A stretch of DNA of 64,000 bases, from contig CM054177.1 in the NCBI GenBank assembly GCA_028829895.1, positions 41,096,064-41,160,063 of the forward strand, written 5' to 3'. Within the stretch, counting starts at the first letter, position 1, and every line of letters starts with the position of its first letter. Origin of the DNA: Sinotaia quadrata. Lineage: Eukaryota > Mollusca > Gastropoda > Architaenioglossa > Viviparidae. Made by a program: the position numbers and the translations under genes. The notes beneath the pieces were generated by a model. It saw only the letters and a list, made by a program, of their open reading frames with translations. It was not told the DNA's origin and ran no database searches. Of the stretch, positions 11,610-22,841 are shown piece after piece.

Positions 11610-11930
11610 CACGGACTTCATTGGACATTGTCACTATTGTTGGTAAATATTTATTTAGTGCTGTGGTGAATATTATTAGTTTATTTTTAGTTTAATCTTG
11701 GAGAAATAAAAAACACAATTCTGCAGCGCATGGTATAAACATTTGTTTATTTTGATTTTTATACCAAGTCTGTTAAATTATTAAAATATTGTCTTTCGAC
11801 TGCATGTCAATGCATTTCAACTGCATTGCTTCCACGTTCGCCCCACTATAACACCGTTTAACCCTATCCTAATAAAATATTGGAGTTTCAGTAGAACAAT
11901 ACAGTTTGCTTATCATCACGCTACATACGG
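11608..11930. other. AT-rich unique sequence
   Basis: Nothing identifiable. Confidence 0.4.
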
Positions 11931-12370
11931 TCGTCCACTGGAATAATACATTCTAATTATACACAGTCATTCAACTACAGTAGAGCATGTCTTTCCTCTC
12001 TAGCACTATTCAACCGTCCCACTACAATAACACACTTCTTCCATCTATATCACTTTTCAACCGTCCCACTACAATAGTGCACATCTTTCCTCTATAGCAC
12101 TCTTCTGTCGACCCATTACAATCGAGCATACCTTCATCTAAAAACGTGTTCAGACTCCAATTGCTTTGGAACATATCTTCCCACTACAGCAGTATACATT
12201 CGCCCAATTACAATAGACTGAATAGAGCATACCATCTCACTATAGCAATCAGAGTCATCCCACTACAATAGAGAATATCTTCCCTATAAGGCAATACATA
12301 GTAGTCCCACTATAACAGAGCATACCATATCACTATAGCAATGCATAGTCTTCCTCCTACAATTGTTTAT
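11931..12370. repeat. Decayed tandem array with CCACTACAATAGAGCATA motif
   Basis: Variants of TCCCACTACAATAGAGCATA and CTTCCTCTATAGCA recur about every 30-60 bp (near 11980, 12020, 12070, 12110, 12200, 12255, 12300, 12320). Copies are strongly diverged and of uneven spacing, so this is an old array. Confidence 0.65.
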
Positions 12371-12900
12371 CATCGTCTCACCATACATAATACATTTACG
12401 CTTTCTGCAACATAATAGAAACATTTAAGTAAGAATGCATGCTTATTATCATACAAGTGCAATAGCATATCTCTAGGCCATCACATTGGCATAATTACAT
12501 TCGAATCACAGGGACTGATTGTGTGTGTTTCACTATGAGTAACACAATAGAAAACTTCCCACTTCTAATTTATAACACAATTATATATAGTAGATAAATT
12601 GATACAGTATACATTTACCTTATACACATTCTTAGGCATTGATTTCTTTTCAAAATATCACTATACCATAGTGTAGTGTGATAAAATATTTCTAGAGGTA
12701 CAACAACAAAAGCAGGCGGGGAATGAGATGAGAGTGGATGGCAGTAAAAATAAACGTAACAGTGAAATCACTTCACATCATCCTCAGTGCACAAACTGCT
12801 GCCTGTAAAAAACCCGACTGAGGTGAATGAGTGTCATTCTAAAATGAAAGGATTAAAATTTACTTTTATTATTAACAAATGAGTACAAGAGCATCGGGAA
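12371..12900. other. Unique sequence
   Basis: AT-rich unique sequence with no coding signal. Confidence 0.4.
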
Positions 12901-13262
12901 GAACGTCAAGGTCAGCGTGAAACGTGTTATTTATTATCAAACACTAAAACTATCAAGGTCAACGTGAAATGTGTGTAGTGTATTAGCAATCACTAATGTA
13001 ATCAAGGTCGATGTGAAACATGTATAGTGTATTAACAATTAGAATGTCAAGGTTAAAATAAAATGTGTTTAGTGCATTAGAAATCATGAAGAATGTCAAG
13101 GTCAGCTTGAAAAGTGTGTAGTGCATTAGCAAACACTAAGAATGTCAAGTTTATTTTGAAATATGTGTAATGTTTTAGCAATCACTAAGAATGTGAAGGT
13201 CAACGTGAAATGTGTGTAATTTATTAGCAATCGCTAAAAATGTGAACTCCAACGTGAAATTT
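12901..13262. repeat. 49-bp array carrying TCAAGGTCA-like motifs
   Basis: Eight diverged copies contain a 9-mer at 12906, 12953, 13002, 13047, 13096, 13145, 13194 and 13243 (mostly 49-bp spacing). Three copies read exactly TCAAGGTCA; others are one or a few substitutions away (TCAAGGTCG, TCAAGGTTA, TGAAGGTCA). The rest of the unit is GCGTGAAATGTGTGTAGTG and TATTAGCAATCACTAA. TCAAGGTCA is the classical monomer site of NR5A/FTZ-F1 and ERR nuclear receptors. Whether these are bound is unknown. Confidence 0.9.
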
Positions 13263-13819
13263 ACAACCATGTCACAGACGAAATGCCTAAAAGACTAAAA
13301 ACCGATAACTATATACATGTCGTACATATTTATTTTCCATTCGGACTCTTCTTTGATACTGAAATCCTGATTTGATTCTGTTTGTCAAACATCTTGTTTG
13401 CAAAATGTTTCGACTGTATTTGTATTCTCCTACAAATAATGGTTAATTTTGGTGGAAAATGTATTCTTTTTGAATGGTATGAAAACTGAACTTGACAGCC
13501 ATCTTCCTGTGTGTAATTGCTTTTTGTGATAAACGATAAAATAATGTTGAAAAAAATATTGTCCACTGCTAAAAGTAATAATTTATAACTGTTTAATAAT
13601 GTAAACTGAGAATCAGTTAAGTATTTTGATAATTGCATTAACTTATAATGATAGAAAATCAATAATGAAACTTGTATAAAATATTTCCATGAGTTAACTC
13701 CACGAAGTACAATTTAATTTAAATAAAGTAGTGAGCAGTGTAATTTTTTTTGATCATTTGCATGTGCAGACGGGTCTTTCTTATTTTCTTTAACGAGCTC
13801 TGGAATTCCTGAATTTCAG
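13263..13819. other. AT-rich unique sequence
   Basis: The 110-codon minus ORF (13330-13662) is Lys/Phe/Ile-rich, as expected from AT-rich sequence, and has no motif. A pyrimidine run followed by TTTAAC lies just upstream of the acceptor-like site at 13818-13819. Confidence 0.4.
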
Positions 13820-13879
13820 ATTGATAGTTCTAAGGAAAGATTTCGGTTGTGTGGAAGTACATAACTGCTCAAAGAGCAG
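13820..13879 (+). other. Candidate 60-bp phase-symmetric exon
   Basis: Acceptor-like CCTGAATTTCAG ends at 13819 and a perfect-consensus donor CAG|GTGAGT begins at 13880. The 60 bases between them have one open frame (19 codons from 13821, reading LIVLRKDFGCVEVHNCSKS) and stops in the other two. The length is divisible by three and both boundaries would be phase 2, the property of a cassette exon. The acceptor's own pyrimidine tract is weak, though TCTTTCTTATTTTCTTTAAC sits just upstream. No partner exon is identified. Confidence 0.25.
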
Positions 13880-14616
13880 GTGAGTACCATCAATTCCTTC
13901 GGCACCACTGGAGAAGCTGTCGTCTTAAGAAAAGGAATAGGAAAAAATGGATCCAGGCTTCAAAGATCAATTAGATACTTCGACACGACACCGACAACTC
14001 TGCATGCAAAATGAAATTTAAATTCTTTGAAACTGAATCTAGCAATAATGGGAACAAAAAAAATGTTCCAATGTTACTGTTTGTTGGAAATACCTTAGGT
14101 CAAAAATGTTGTTTCGATATCATTTTTGTAAAACTGGAAATGTTACTCGGATCCATATTTCCATTTTAAATTGCTGAACTTGTACGTTAGTTTGGAAGAG
14201 AGCAGGCATTACCGGAAGAGTGAGCGAGTGATTTGTGTGTGATGTTTTTTTTGAGGGGTTAGATAATTATATAAGGGTTTGCAGAATGTGTGTAATATTC
14301 TCAATATTTAATTGCTTTTTGTAAGTGATTCAGATAATAATAGTGAATAGTTATTAGTAATTATCATGAGTAGCTGATTAAAAAGAGTAACTGCTTTTTT
14401 ATAGTCTATCAGTAACATTGATATGGAGGTATTCAAATTTAAAGATTAGTTATCTAAAATTAATAATTACTCTTAATAAACTCGCATTAATCCACAGGTA
14501 ACAACGTGAAACAAGAATACAAAATGGACCGGATCAAGACAGGAAGATTTTAAGAGGAAAAAGAAAACAGAGTGAGAAAGGAGTAACTGACTGGAGAAAG
14601 GACAATTCAATTTGAA
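13880..14616. other. AT-rich unique sequence
   Basis: Nothing else identifiable in this stretch. Confidence 0.35.
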
Positions 14617-15075
14617 CAAATAAATTTAAACACAAACTGAGAATTGCCAAATAAAGTAGAACAGAAACTGAGAATTGACAAATAATTTAGAACACAAGCC
14701 AAGAAAGGACAAATAAATTAGAAAAATACCGAGAAATGCCAAATAAATTAGAATAAATACCAAGAAAGACAAATAAATTAGAAAAATACCGAGAAATGCC
14801 AAATAAATTAGAATAAATACCAAGAAAGACAAATAAATTAGAACAAATACCGAGAAAGGGCAAATAAAGTAGAACACAAAACGAGCAAGGACAAATAAAG
14901 TAGAACAAATACCAAGAAAAGGAAAATAATTTAGAACACATCCGAGAAAGGACAATTAAATTAGAACACTTGTTGAGAAGGCACACATAAAGTAGAACAA
15001 ATATCAAGAATGGATAAATACAATAGAACACAAACTGAGAAGGACAAAATAAATTAGAATACAAACTGAGAATGA
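14617..15075. repeat. 30-bp array with 60-bp higher-order units
   Basis: Units of about 30 bp alternate GAGAAATGCCAAATAAATTA and CCAAGAAAGACAAATAAATT. A 60-bp pair is repeated exactly around 14710-14829. The 109- and 185-codon minus ORFs with LIYLAFLGIF runs are translations of this array, not membrane proteins. Confidence 0.95.
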
Positions 15076-16186
15076 ACGCATGAAATGAGAATACAAGAAT
15101 AATGGGAACACTAGAGGAACATAGAATGAAATGGATTAATAATAATGAAGAAGATCTCAAGCACACAGTTGCGACTGCTACATCAATGCAAGAACAGTTT
15201 GAAAGCGCATTCAACCATGACACAAGAAAATTTTGAAAGTACATTCATCCATGATCAAGAAAAACTTAGTGAAAGCAAATCCCACTTGATCATCCAATAC
15301 TGCCATATAGCCTTTAATGGGGTGGAGTGGGGGCTCAAAGAGAATGATACAGAATATATTAAGATGGTGTATGGTGTATTCTTTCTTAATAAATTATATC
15401 TTATACATTCAGCTCACAGTTTAAAAAGAAACTGTCCTATTGTAATGCCGAATAGAATGCAAACATCCGATAAATAAATGTAATTTATTATTGTTCAATA
15501 AAATAAAGCAAACCATAATCCCGTGCCTATACAAATAAAACATGAACTGTCTGAGCTTCTGCATAAGAGCCCATGGGGAGTGTCAGTCGTCACACTATTA
15601 CATAACCACGGCGCTAATGAATTAACCCTACACATCCTGATTCGTGCCACCTGGGAGGGGTGACCCCTCGCTCAATAAATCTGTGAGATGATCAAAAGAT
15701 CCTAACAATGTAAAAACATAACTTAAATAGTTACCAATGCAAAGTGGATGATAGAAAACTAAGACAAGGAATTTGGACAAACAAAAAAAGTTACTACAAA
15801 TATACCAAAAAATTTAAAGTGCCCATAAGCCCTGAAGCTGAATCATCACGGCAAGTGCCCTATTGTTCTACATGCCATTGAGAGAATCAAACCCAATAAG
15901 TGTATATAGCAGTTTGGATTTTAGCGTGTCACTTGCAGAGAAAATAAGTCCTGAACTTTTGCTGGTTTGATTTGGTCAGGAGCAGAAGTATAAATCTGGA
16001 AAAGTTAGAAAATACTTCTGCAAACTAAAACTCTTGCCCTGGAAAGAATGCTCAGCTACATTACATGTAAAACTAATTGTAATTTTTATAAAGTTCATTT
16101 TTTATTTTTCTTCATAAAGAGAAACACAGTGAAAATATAAATATATTGGACTTACACCTGTGTTATAAAAATAACTATTCATTCAA
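15076..16186. other. Unique sequence
   Basis: A 110-codon plus ORF (15145-15477) lies outside the array but has no recognisable domain and is rich in AT-biased residues. A CpG-bearing patch at 15580-15670 contains an inverted CTGGGAGGGGTGACCCCTCG. No gene is called. Confidence 0.35.
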
Positions 16187-16210
16187 TGTGTGTGTGTGTG
16201 TGTGTGTGTG
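16187..16210. repeat. Short (GT)n
   Basis: Eleven to twelve GT units. Confidence 0.9.
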
Positions 16211-16780
16211 AGTATTCGAACTGATTCTGTGTGTCGCTTGTATTCTGACCAGCAGCCAGATCTTAACACCATGCTCAAAACCTCTATGCACCCTGGCCAT
16301 ATCAGCAGTCAGGTGAATTTGTGTCCTGCTCTCAGTATCATTGTCATGTACATTATAACCTTTGTTTTCTTATATAAATTGTAATCATACCTATTGTCAA
16401 ATACTCTCATGATTAATGAACTTCTATCAAACTTCTAACTTCTATTCAAATTATGAACAATAATTACAGAGAACTATGAATTATTGGTCTAAATGACTTT
16501 ACTTGGTAAAGGTATAGTATGATATTACCTAATTAGAAACCTAACTTGCATATATGCCTTGTGATATCTTTATGTAAAAATCGTGTATATAATTTTATTG
16601 ATTGCTTTTCTTTCTATGCTACATTAATAAAATTTATTAATTTTCATTTTTCTACTTTTGACTAATTAATTAAAAGGAAGCACGCAGGCTTAAGGGGTGG
16701 GGGTGGGGACAGCTTATAAATTACAAAATTAAAATAAGTCATGCATACTTTGGAAAAGATCCACTTAAGATGGAAATGGA
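16211..16780. other. Unique sequence with a G-rich triplet run
   Basis: Mostly AT-rich unique sequence. GGGGTGGGGGTGGGG at about 16694-16708 has three G-runs, one short of a canonical intramolecular quadruplex. Confidence 0.4.
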
Positions 16781-17164
16781 GAAGTGTGCGGGGCGAGAGT
16801 GAACTTCCAAGAACTCAGTATTATAATTAATTGCAGAAGTGTGCGGGGCGAGATTGAACTTCCAAGAACTCAGTATTATAATTAATTGCAGAAGTGTGCG
16901 GGGCGAGAGTGAATTCCAAGAACTCAGTATTATAATTAATTGCAGAAGTGTGCGGGGCGAGAGTGGACTTCCAAGAACTCAGTATTATAATTAATTGCAG
17001 AAGTGTGCGGGGCGAGAGTGGACTTCCAAGAACTCAGTATTATAATTAATTGCAGAAGTGTGCGGGGCGAGAGTGAACTTCCAAGAACTCAGTATTATAA
17101 TTAATTGCAGAAGTGTGCGGGGCGAGAGTGAACTTCCAAAAACTCAGTATTATAATTAATTGCA
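16781..17164. repeat. 55-bp minisatellite, 7 near-identical copies
   Basis: GAAGTGTGCGGGGCGAGAGT begins at 16781, 16836, 16891, 16945, 17000, 17055 and 17110. Copies differ by only single bases (AGAGTGAAC/AGAGTGGAC/AGATTGAAC, and one missing C). Each unit joins a CpG-containing GC half to an AT half (ATTATAATTAATT). The uniformity points to recent expansion. Confidence 0.98.
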
Positions 17165-18350
17165 GGAGGATATTTTGCTCTGGACGAGTAACACTTAGAG
17201 ATGGAGGATAATTAGCAAATTATTAGTTTCTAAGGCGTGACTTAGTCTCTCCAACTGCAAAGGACGAAGACCCCCATAGACAGGCGGATTAAATAGATCA
17301 TAAAATAAGAACTATTGTTAATCCACCTAGTGGTAGGACAAAAATCACTTTCACACCTATATTGTCATCAAAAATAAATTTCATAATGGCATAATTATAT
17401 TCTATAGCAAAGGAAATAAAATTCTTATTTTACTGTGAAAGGATAACGACCGCAATTAATTATATCTGTTATTTTTATACACCGAAAATATAGTGAAATT
17501 ATGTTTAAATCTAATTTTGGAAATTCGCAACATTTTTCCAGCTTAAAACCGGCAGTCATTCTTATTTTTCGATCCTCTCTACTGAACTCACTTTACTTGA
17601 TAATGTTCAGTTGACTTTTCGCTCAATCAGTATTTGGGAAAGTACACACTGAGGTATTGAGGTCTGAAGTGTTGTGTACATTATGCGATGTTTCATGAAT
17701 TCACATAATATACGTTTTGACAAAATAAGTCGTCAGGACTTAAACCAATGCATGTTTCATAACACACACTTTCTGCCCCTGTGATTAAAATAGTTCATTT
17801 GAAGAAGGGCTGGTTTGAAGGAAAGAGGATAAAAATTAAATTAAAACTAAAATCCTTTCGCACGTGCGAACTGTGTCCTGCCATGATTCGCGGTGAGCTA
17901 ATGCTGGATGCATGTTCCATTTTGAGCCGTCTTAGCCACGTTCTGAGTCAGGGGGTGCAACTCCCACTTCCGTGTCCTTTCAAGGGCAGTCAACCATATT
18001 TTCCAGTTCCTTCCAGACTATAAAGTGTTCCAGTGCCATTTGAGGTTCAACGATTTAAATCAATAACGTGTGTTATTGTTTCTTGTATATTTTTATTATT
18101 CCATGAGCGTGTGAGTGTTTATGGACGTGTGCGCGTGTTATTTGCATACATTTGTAGCAGTGAGCATACGTGTTGTTTTGCATTAGTAATATAAATCGTG
18201 TAGCATTTTAATTTGGCACATTGAGAGATAGGCACGAAGTATATTTTTGCAAGTAAGGGCTTATTTTTTGTGTTCATTCTCATGATGTAATAAATATAAA
18301 ATTTGCTAATAATTTTGTTTATCAAGAAACTTACAACTTAAGTTAGCATG
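17165..18350. other. Unique AT-rich sequence
   Basis: An 80-codon plus ORF (17781-18023) has no recognisable features. No other signal. Confidence 0.4.
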
Positions 18351-18378
18351 CGTGTGTGTGTGTGTGTGTGTGTGTGTA
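18351..18378. repeat. (GT)n microsatellite
   Basis: About fourteen GT units. Confidence 0.93.
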
Positions 18379-18934
18379 CACATGTATGTGTGCATGAATA
18401 TATTAAATCAATGTATCACTGCAATTTGACACATTACAATCAGAAGAAAAGGAAACTCATTTGACAAGCAACATTGTAATTTGTTGCAACTTTAAAATGT
18501 TGCTAATGCTAATAAGGACTGAAAGGGAATAAATATAAAATCTGAGCGAACAGTTTTACCCTGGACACTGAGAGCAATTTGTACCTTACCTTTGTTATTG
18601 CAGAACCTTGATTAACAACTGACTGATTGATTTCTGATTGACTTCAACAGAGCGTGTCAATCATATGGTCGGACTCGAGCACTTAGACCAGGACAATTGT
18701 TATTTCTGTCATTCATGAATAGTATTTTTCTTTGTTGTTTTTTCTTCGTTCTCGTTTGTCTTCCCTTTTACATAGTAGTTTATTTCTTATCATGACACAA
18801 GGCATTCGACCCACATTGCTTGTCACGGAAAACGTGGTCTATTTATAGCTATTGGTAATGTGCAATTTCTTCCTTAAGAAACACATTTCGTTTACATGGA
18901 TTTAATAGGTCTAGTAGATTATTATCTGCTTTAG
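18379..18934. other. Unique sequence with a good but orphan acceptor
   Basis: ACCTTTGTTATTGCAG at 18588-18603 is a strong 3' splice-site-like sequence. All three plus frames after it stop within six codons, so only a non-coding exon could use it. Confidence 0.35.
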
Positions 18935-19200
18935 TGTTTGGAAGAAGAATAATTATGTAGAATTTATGGTAGTAGAATGGTAATAAAATGATTGTGTAGT
19001 ATGTTTGGTAGTATTATAACTGGCAGGTAGTAGTAGGTATTAGGTAGTAGAATAATTCTGCAGCATTTTGATAGTGCTATAGTTATGTGGTATGTTCATA
19101 GTAGAACAAGTGTGTAGTATGTTTAGTAGTAGAATAATTGTATAGTATATTTGATAGTAGAACATTTGTGTAGTACGTTTAGTAGTACAAAGGACACTTG
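18935..19200. repeat. Decayed TAGTAGAATAATTGTGTAGTATG array
   Basis: Motifs AGTAGAATAATT and TGTGTAGTATGTTT recur with a spacing of roughly 35-40 bp, with many substitutions and gaps. Confidence 0.75.
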
Positions 19201-19305
19201 TACAATGAGTATATGTTCACATGTACAATCAAGGAAACATTAAGTTTCACCTATCCTAGGCCTCAACGAAACCCCAAGTTTCACCTATCCTAGACATCAA
19301 AATGT
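19201..19305. repeat. Short direct duplication AAGTTTCACCTATCCTAG
   Basis: The 18-mer AAGTTTCACCTATCCTAG occurs twice about 43 bp apart, followed by a similar A-C/T-CATC end. Confidence 0.8.
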
Positions 19306-19413
19306 TTATTTTAAATTGTCCACCAGAAAACAGAAAAAAATCTTGAATTACAGAAACGTCATGCAAATAATAGTTTCTCACACATTCTCAATGAAGAAAA
19401 TAGAATTCCATTA

Positions 19414-19417
<4 letters not shown>

Positions 19418-19504
<87 letters not shown>

Positions 19505-19508
19505 TCGT

Positions 19509-19589
<81 letters not shown>

Positions 19590-19596
19590 CTCTCTG
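19418..19596. repeat. (TTTC)n then (TC)n polypyrimidine tract
   Basis: About 24 TTTC units, a single G interruption at 19506, then about 38 TC units. A 170-bp pure pyrimidine strand of this kind can form triplex (H-DNA). The plus ORF across it is an artefact. Confidence 0.98.
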
Positions 19597-19633
19597 AACT
19601 TTGACAGTCAAGTTTACACTATTCTGTGAAATT

Positions 19634-19714
19634 CAAATCACTTCTTACCTGTTGAATGGTCTACTTTATTTATAATCAAATCACTTCTTACCTGTTGAAT
19701 GGTCTACTTTATTT
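19634..19714. repeat. 43-bp tandem duplication
   Basis: CAAATCACTTCTTACCTGTT and the following GAATGGTCTACTTTATTT occur at 19634 and 19677. Each copy carries a donor-like CAG|GTAAGA on the minus strand, duplicated along with it. Confidence 0.95.
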
Positions 19715-20754
19715 CTATCATCGGAGTGAATCGAGGGAGCTCTGGACAGTGATTTGGACACTCCCCTAATTTACAAAGAAAATTGTATCATATGAGCCAT
19801 TCTTCATTACTTTCCTGCTGTTCCTACAGTTAAAAACTGGCTGACGGTTTCTTGTCTTTCATAGATCCACGTGCGTGCGTACATCGCACCCAGACGTTCA
19901 TTCATACATTTCTAATGTTGTCACGGTACGATGCACATGGCTAATTTCTGGATTGTACATTGCCATTCCACTTCCCAAATTCGTTAAGGTATCATAGTTC
20001 AAAATTATTACCTACTAATCAGTTCGGTAGTGGTCGCGATATCAAAGGCGATTCTTTCAGAGTCCAGTTATTACCTCCCCTTTAAAGTCGGTAGCCTAAC
20101 CAATCTGTGTAACGAGCTATTTCAGTTACGAAAAAATCGGAAATCACCTTAGAAAATTCGGAAGTATAGTTTCTAATTATTTAGCCTACAGTCTTTGTAA
20201 TACATAGAAATTTATTTGATAGGTACATGTGCGGGCTAAATTAAATATTATATTTGCTTTGCCTTTTAACAAAACATCTATCATATTTATAATCTTCTCC
20301 TCTGAATTTTTCTTCTTCTCTGTATTTTGTCCTTGCACTTATTTGTTTGTTTTAAAATTCCGAGTGCAATATTATTTAAGTGATATTCTTAAACTCAAGA
20401 ATCAAGCTTGTGTACGCAGTAATCCAATACAAATAAGGAATAACTTTATAGAATGGCAGGAAAAATCTAAAATTGAAATTTGTACACACAGCTAGAGGAA
20501 GCTGGAACAGAAAGCCAAAAGAACACAAAGTGTATGACTCCATCAATAGTGAGGTTCCGGACGAACGGCGGGAAGTCCATCCGACCGGAAAGGTCACCAT
20601 GAACAGACTAGATGAGCACACTTTGCACAGTTGGACATGTTGTTGTACGCGGGGAAGCGGTGGGTGCTTGTCAATATGGCAGGAAAATGATTGTTTTTAC
20701 AAAGAAAAGGAAACGGGGGAGAGTTATAAGATCTGTGACGGAAGGAAAAAATAG
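19715..20754. other. Unique sequence
   Basis: Several overlapping 80-93 codon ORFs on both strands between 20229 and 20754, none with a motif. The 93-codon plus ORF (20473-20754) is the most mixed in composition but is not recognisable. Confidence 0.35.
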
Positions 20755-21190
20755 ATGACTCGTAGAAGAGAAAAATGGTAAGAAGTGAGATGGAGATCTA
20801 AAGAGAAGATGAAAGAGGATGAGTGGTTACTGAGATGGACTTCTAGAGTTTGGAAATGGATGGATGGTAGATGAGAAAAGAAATGAAGAAAAGGAACGAA
20901 AAAGTTTAAGAAAAAAGAGTTCGATGGAGAAATAGCGAAACCAGAAACCAGAAATAAAGAGAGGTTTAAAAAAAACCCAAAGTGATAGCTATGTGTAAGT
21001 TACGGAGTAATAAAGAGAGGGAGCGATAAGCAAACATTGGAGAGAGTGAAGGAAAAAATACAGAGACACAGAGACAAAAGTGAGAGACAGAGAATTAGAG
21101 AAAAAGTAAAATAAAGAAAACCCACAAAGGTTGAGACAGCGTGAAACAAATCCAAAGAGAGAGAGAGGAGAATTTGAAAATTAACCTACC
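20755..21190. other. Purine-rich block (plus strand A/G)
   Basis: Over 430 bases the plus strand is dominated by A and G (GAGAAGATGAAAGAGGATGAG and similar) without a clean unit. It leads into the 41-bp array and resumes after it (21500-21730). Confidence 0.85.
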
Positions 21191-21207
21191 AAAACGCAAT
21201 CAGAGGG

Positions 21208-21499
21208 ACAGTATGTGTGAATGTGTGGCTACATAATGCTATTATGTGATAGTATGTGTGAATGTGTGGCTACATAATGCTATTATGTGATAGTATGTGT
21301 GAATGTGTGGCTACATAATGCTATTATGTGATAGTATGTGTGAATGTGTGGCTACATAATGCTATTATGTGATAGTATGTGTGAATGTGTGGCTACATAA
21401 TGCTATTATGTGACAGTATGTGTGAATGTGTGGCTACATAATGCTATTATGTGATAGTATGTGTGAATGTGTGGCTACATAATGCTATTATGTGATAGT
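21208..21499. repeat. 41-bp minisatellite, 7 copies, each with a hairpin
   Basis: Units start at 21208, 21249, 21290, 21331, 21372, 21413 and 21454 and are almost identical (GATAG/GACAG variants). Each unit contains ACATAAT-GCT-ATTATGT, a perfect 7-bp inverted repeat with a 3-base loop, so the array is seven evenly spaced hairpin or cruciform units. Confidence 0.98.
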
Positions 21500-21745
21500 A
21501 TGTCTTAAAAGAGGGAAAGGTAGAAGAGAGAGAGATTGTCAAAGAAAAGGTGAATGTGAGAAAGAGTCTGATACAGCGAGAGAGGAAAACAAACACGGAT
21601 ACTTAGGGACATTAAAAGAAAAAAAAACAATTTGAAAAGAGGAAAAACTGTAGGTGTCAGAGACAGTAAATAGGTTCAGAGAGAAAAATTCAGAAAAGAA
21701 AGCGCATATACACGCACACACAGACACAGAAGGCGGGGGGGGAGG
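21500..21745. other. Purine-rich sequence ending in a G-run
   Basis: Continues the A/G bias seen before the array and ends in GGCGGGGGGGGAGGG near 21732-21746. The minus-strand 88-codon ORF (21539-21805) reflects this bias. Confidence 0.75.
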
Positions 21746-22195
21746 GTCTCTTTGTCCGATCCCTAACATAAGGGAGGTAAGCAGTGCGTCGAAAGTAGCA
21801 AACATTCGTACTTAACACGCGTGTGTTAGTGGTCTGTGACAAGAAGCTATTTAAGCGTTTTGACGAACCTTCGCCAGTGCATCAGATTGAAAGCCAGGCT
21901 TCCGAAAGGCGTTGAACAAACAATCAAGCCCTGGGTCTCGATATTTTCAGCTTTCCGCACGTCTCACTTTAGACAGGGATTCGTCGCTAGCGAATGGAAT
22001 GCAATGCTCCATGAATTACTCCACCCGTTACTTCGCCATCGTAGCTTCATGGTGGATTAACAAGAGGTGATGGAGTACAAGTTTGGTACAGTTCGTCATT
22101 TTGATATTTACTGAATTGGAAGACATCAGCGTTTGCACAAGAATTGTCCTCAAACGTCAAAGGAAAAGAAATGAAATTTACGAGACCGAATGACT
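21746..22195. other. CpG-bearing unique block
   Basis: Contains GGGAG|GTAAGC (donor-like, 21777), a TATTTAAG TATA-like site near 21847 and a 74-codon plus ORF (21836-22060), with more CpG than the surroundings. It could hold a promoter or exon, but no complete gene model emerges. Confidence 0.25.
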
Positions 22196-22197
22196 GG

Positions 22198-22263
22198 GTT
22201 TCTTTCTTTCTTTCTTTCTTTCTTTCTGTGGCAGAGTAAATTTGCCTATGCCTATGCCTATGA
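22198..22263. repeat. (TTTC)n plus (GCCTAT)n
   Basis: Six to seven TTTC units, 15 bp of unique sequence, then three to four GCCTAT units (TTTGCCTATGCCTATGCC). Confidence 0.93.
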
Positions 22264-22816
22264 CTTAATTGTTATATATATTTTTAAATGTCAAAGTGAC
22301 GCGACCTTGGGCAGTCCTTATGATGGTACTTTTGTAAGTGTCAGAGTTGGAGTAAACAACTCAAGTTGAGAATATGCTAGAAATTGCTGATGCAATTCAA
22401 ACCAGTTCTGACTACAAGAGTAGTTTTTGTTATCCAATGGTTATGATATATGAGAACAAGACCAGCCAATGGGATCAAAACTTTTATCTGCTGTAGAAAA
22501 TTATATTATCTAATCACTTGCATTTGGTATGGCAAAAAGTCCAGTCATGAAAGGTGGCCATTAGCTTAATAGTGAGTTAGCAATCTGTTTGAGGGAGAAT
22601 GGACTTAGAAATATTTTATGTATTTTGCTATTGATATGTTATATTTGCATTTTATATAGAGATGTATTATGTGAGTAGTCTATTATTTCTACAATGTTTT
22701 GAACTGAGATGTCCGTATGTAGTATGCCAAACACTTGACATTGTTTCTAGTGAATGCACTCGTAAAATTCATGTGCTATTGTGGCACTATAATACGTTCT
22801 ATAATAACTTCTGCCC
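22264..22816. other. Unique sequence
   Basis: AT-rich unique DNA, nothing identifiable. Confidence 0.4.
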
Positions 22817-22841
22817 TTATTATTATTATTATTATTATTAT
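22817..22841. repeat. (ATT)n microsatellite
   Basis: Eight ATT units. The run of tyrosines in the overlapping plus ORF comes from this tract. Confidence 0.92.

Noticed and set aside
14626..15244. Minus ORFs of 109 and 185 codons with hydrophobic LIYLAFLGIF runs, like a multi-pass membrane protein
   Set aside because: The hydrophobic pattern is imposed by the 30-bp array; the periodicity matches the DNA unit exactly.
18588..18640. Strong splice acceptor as the start of a coding exon
   Set aside because: All three frames stop within six codons after the AG.
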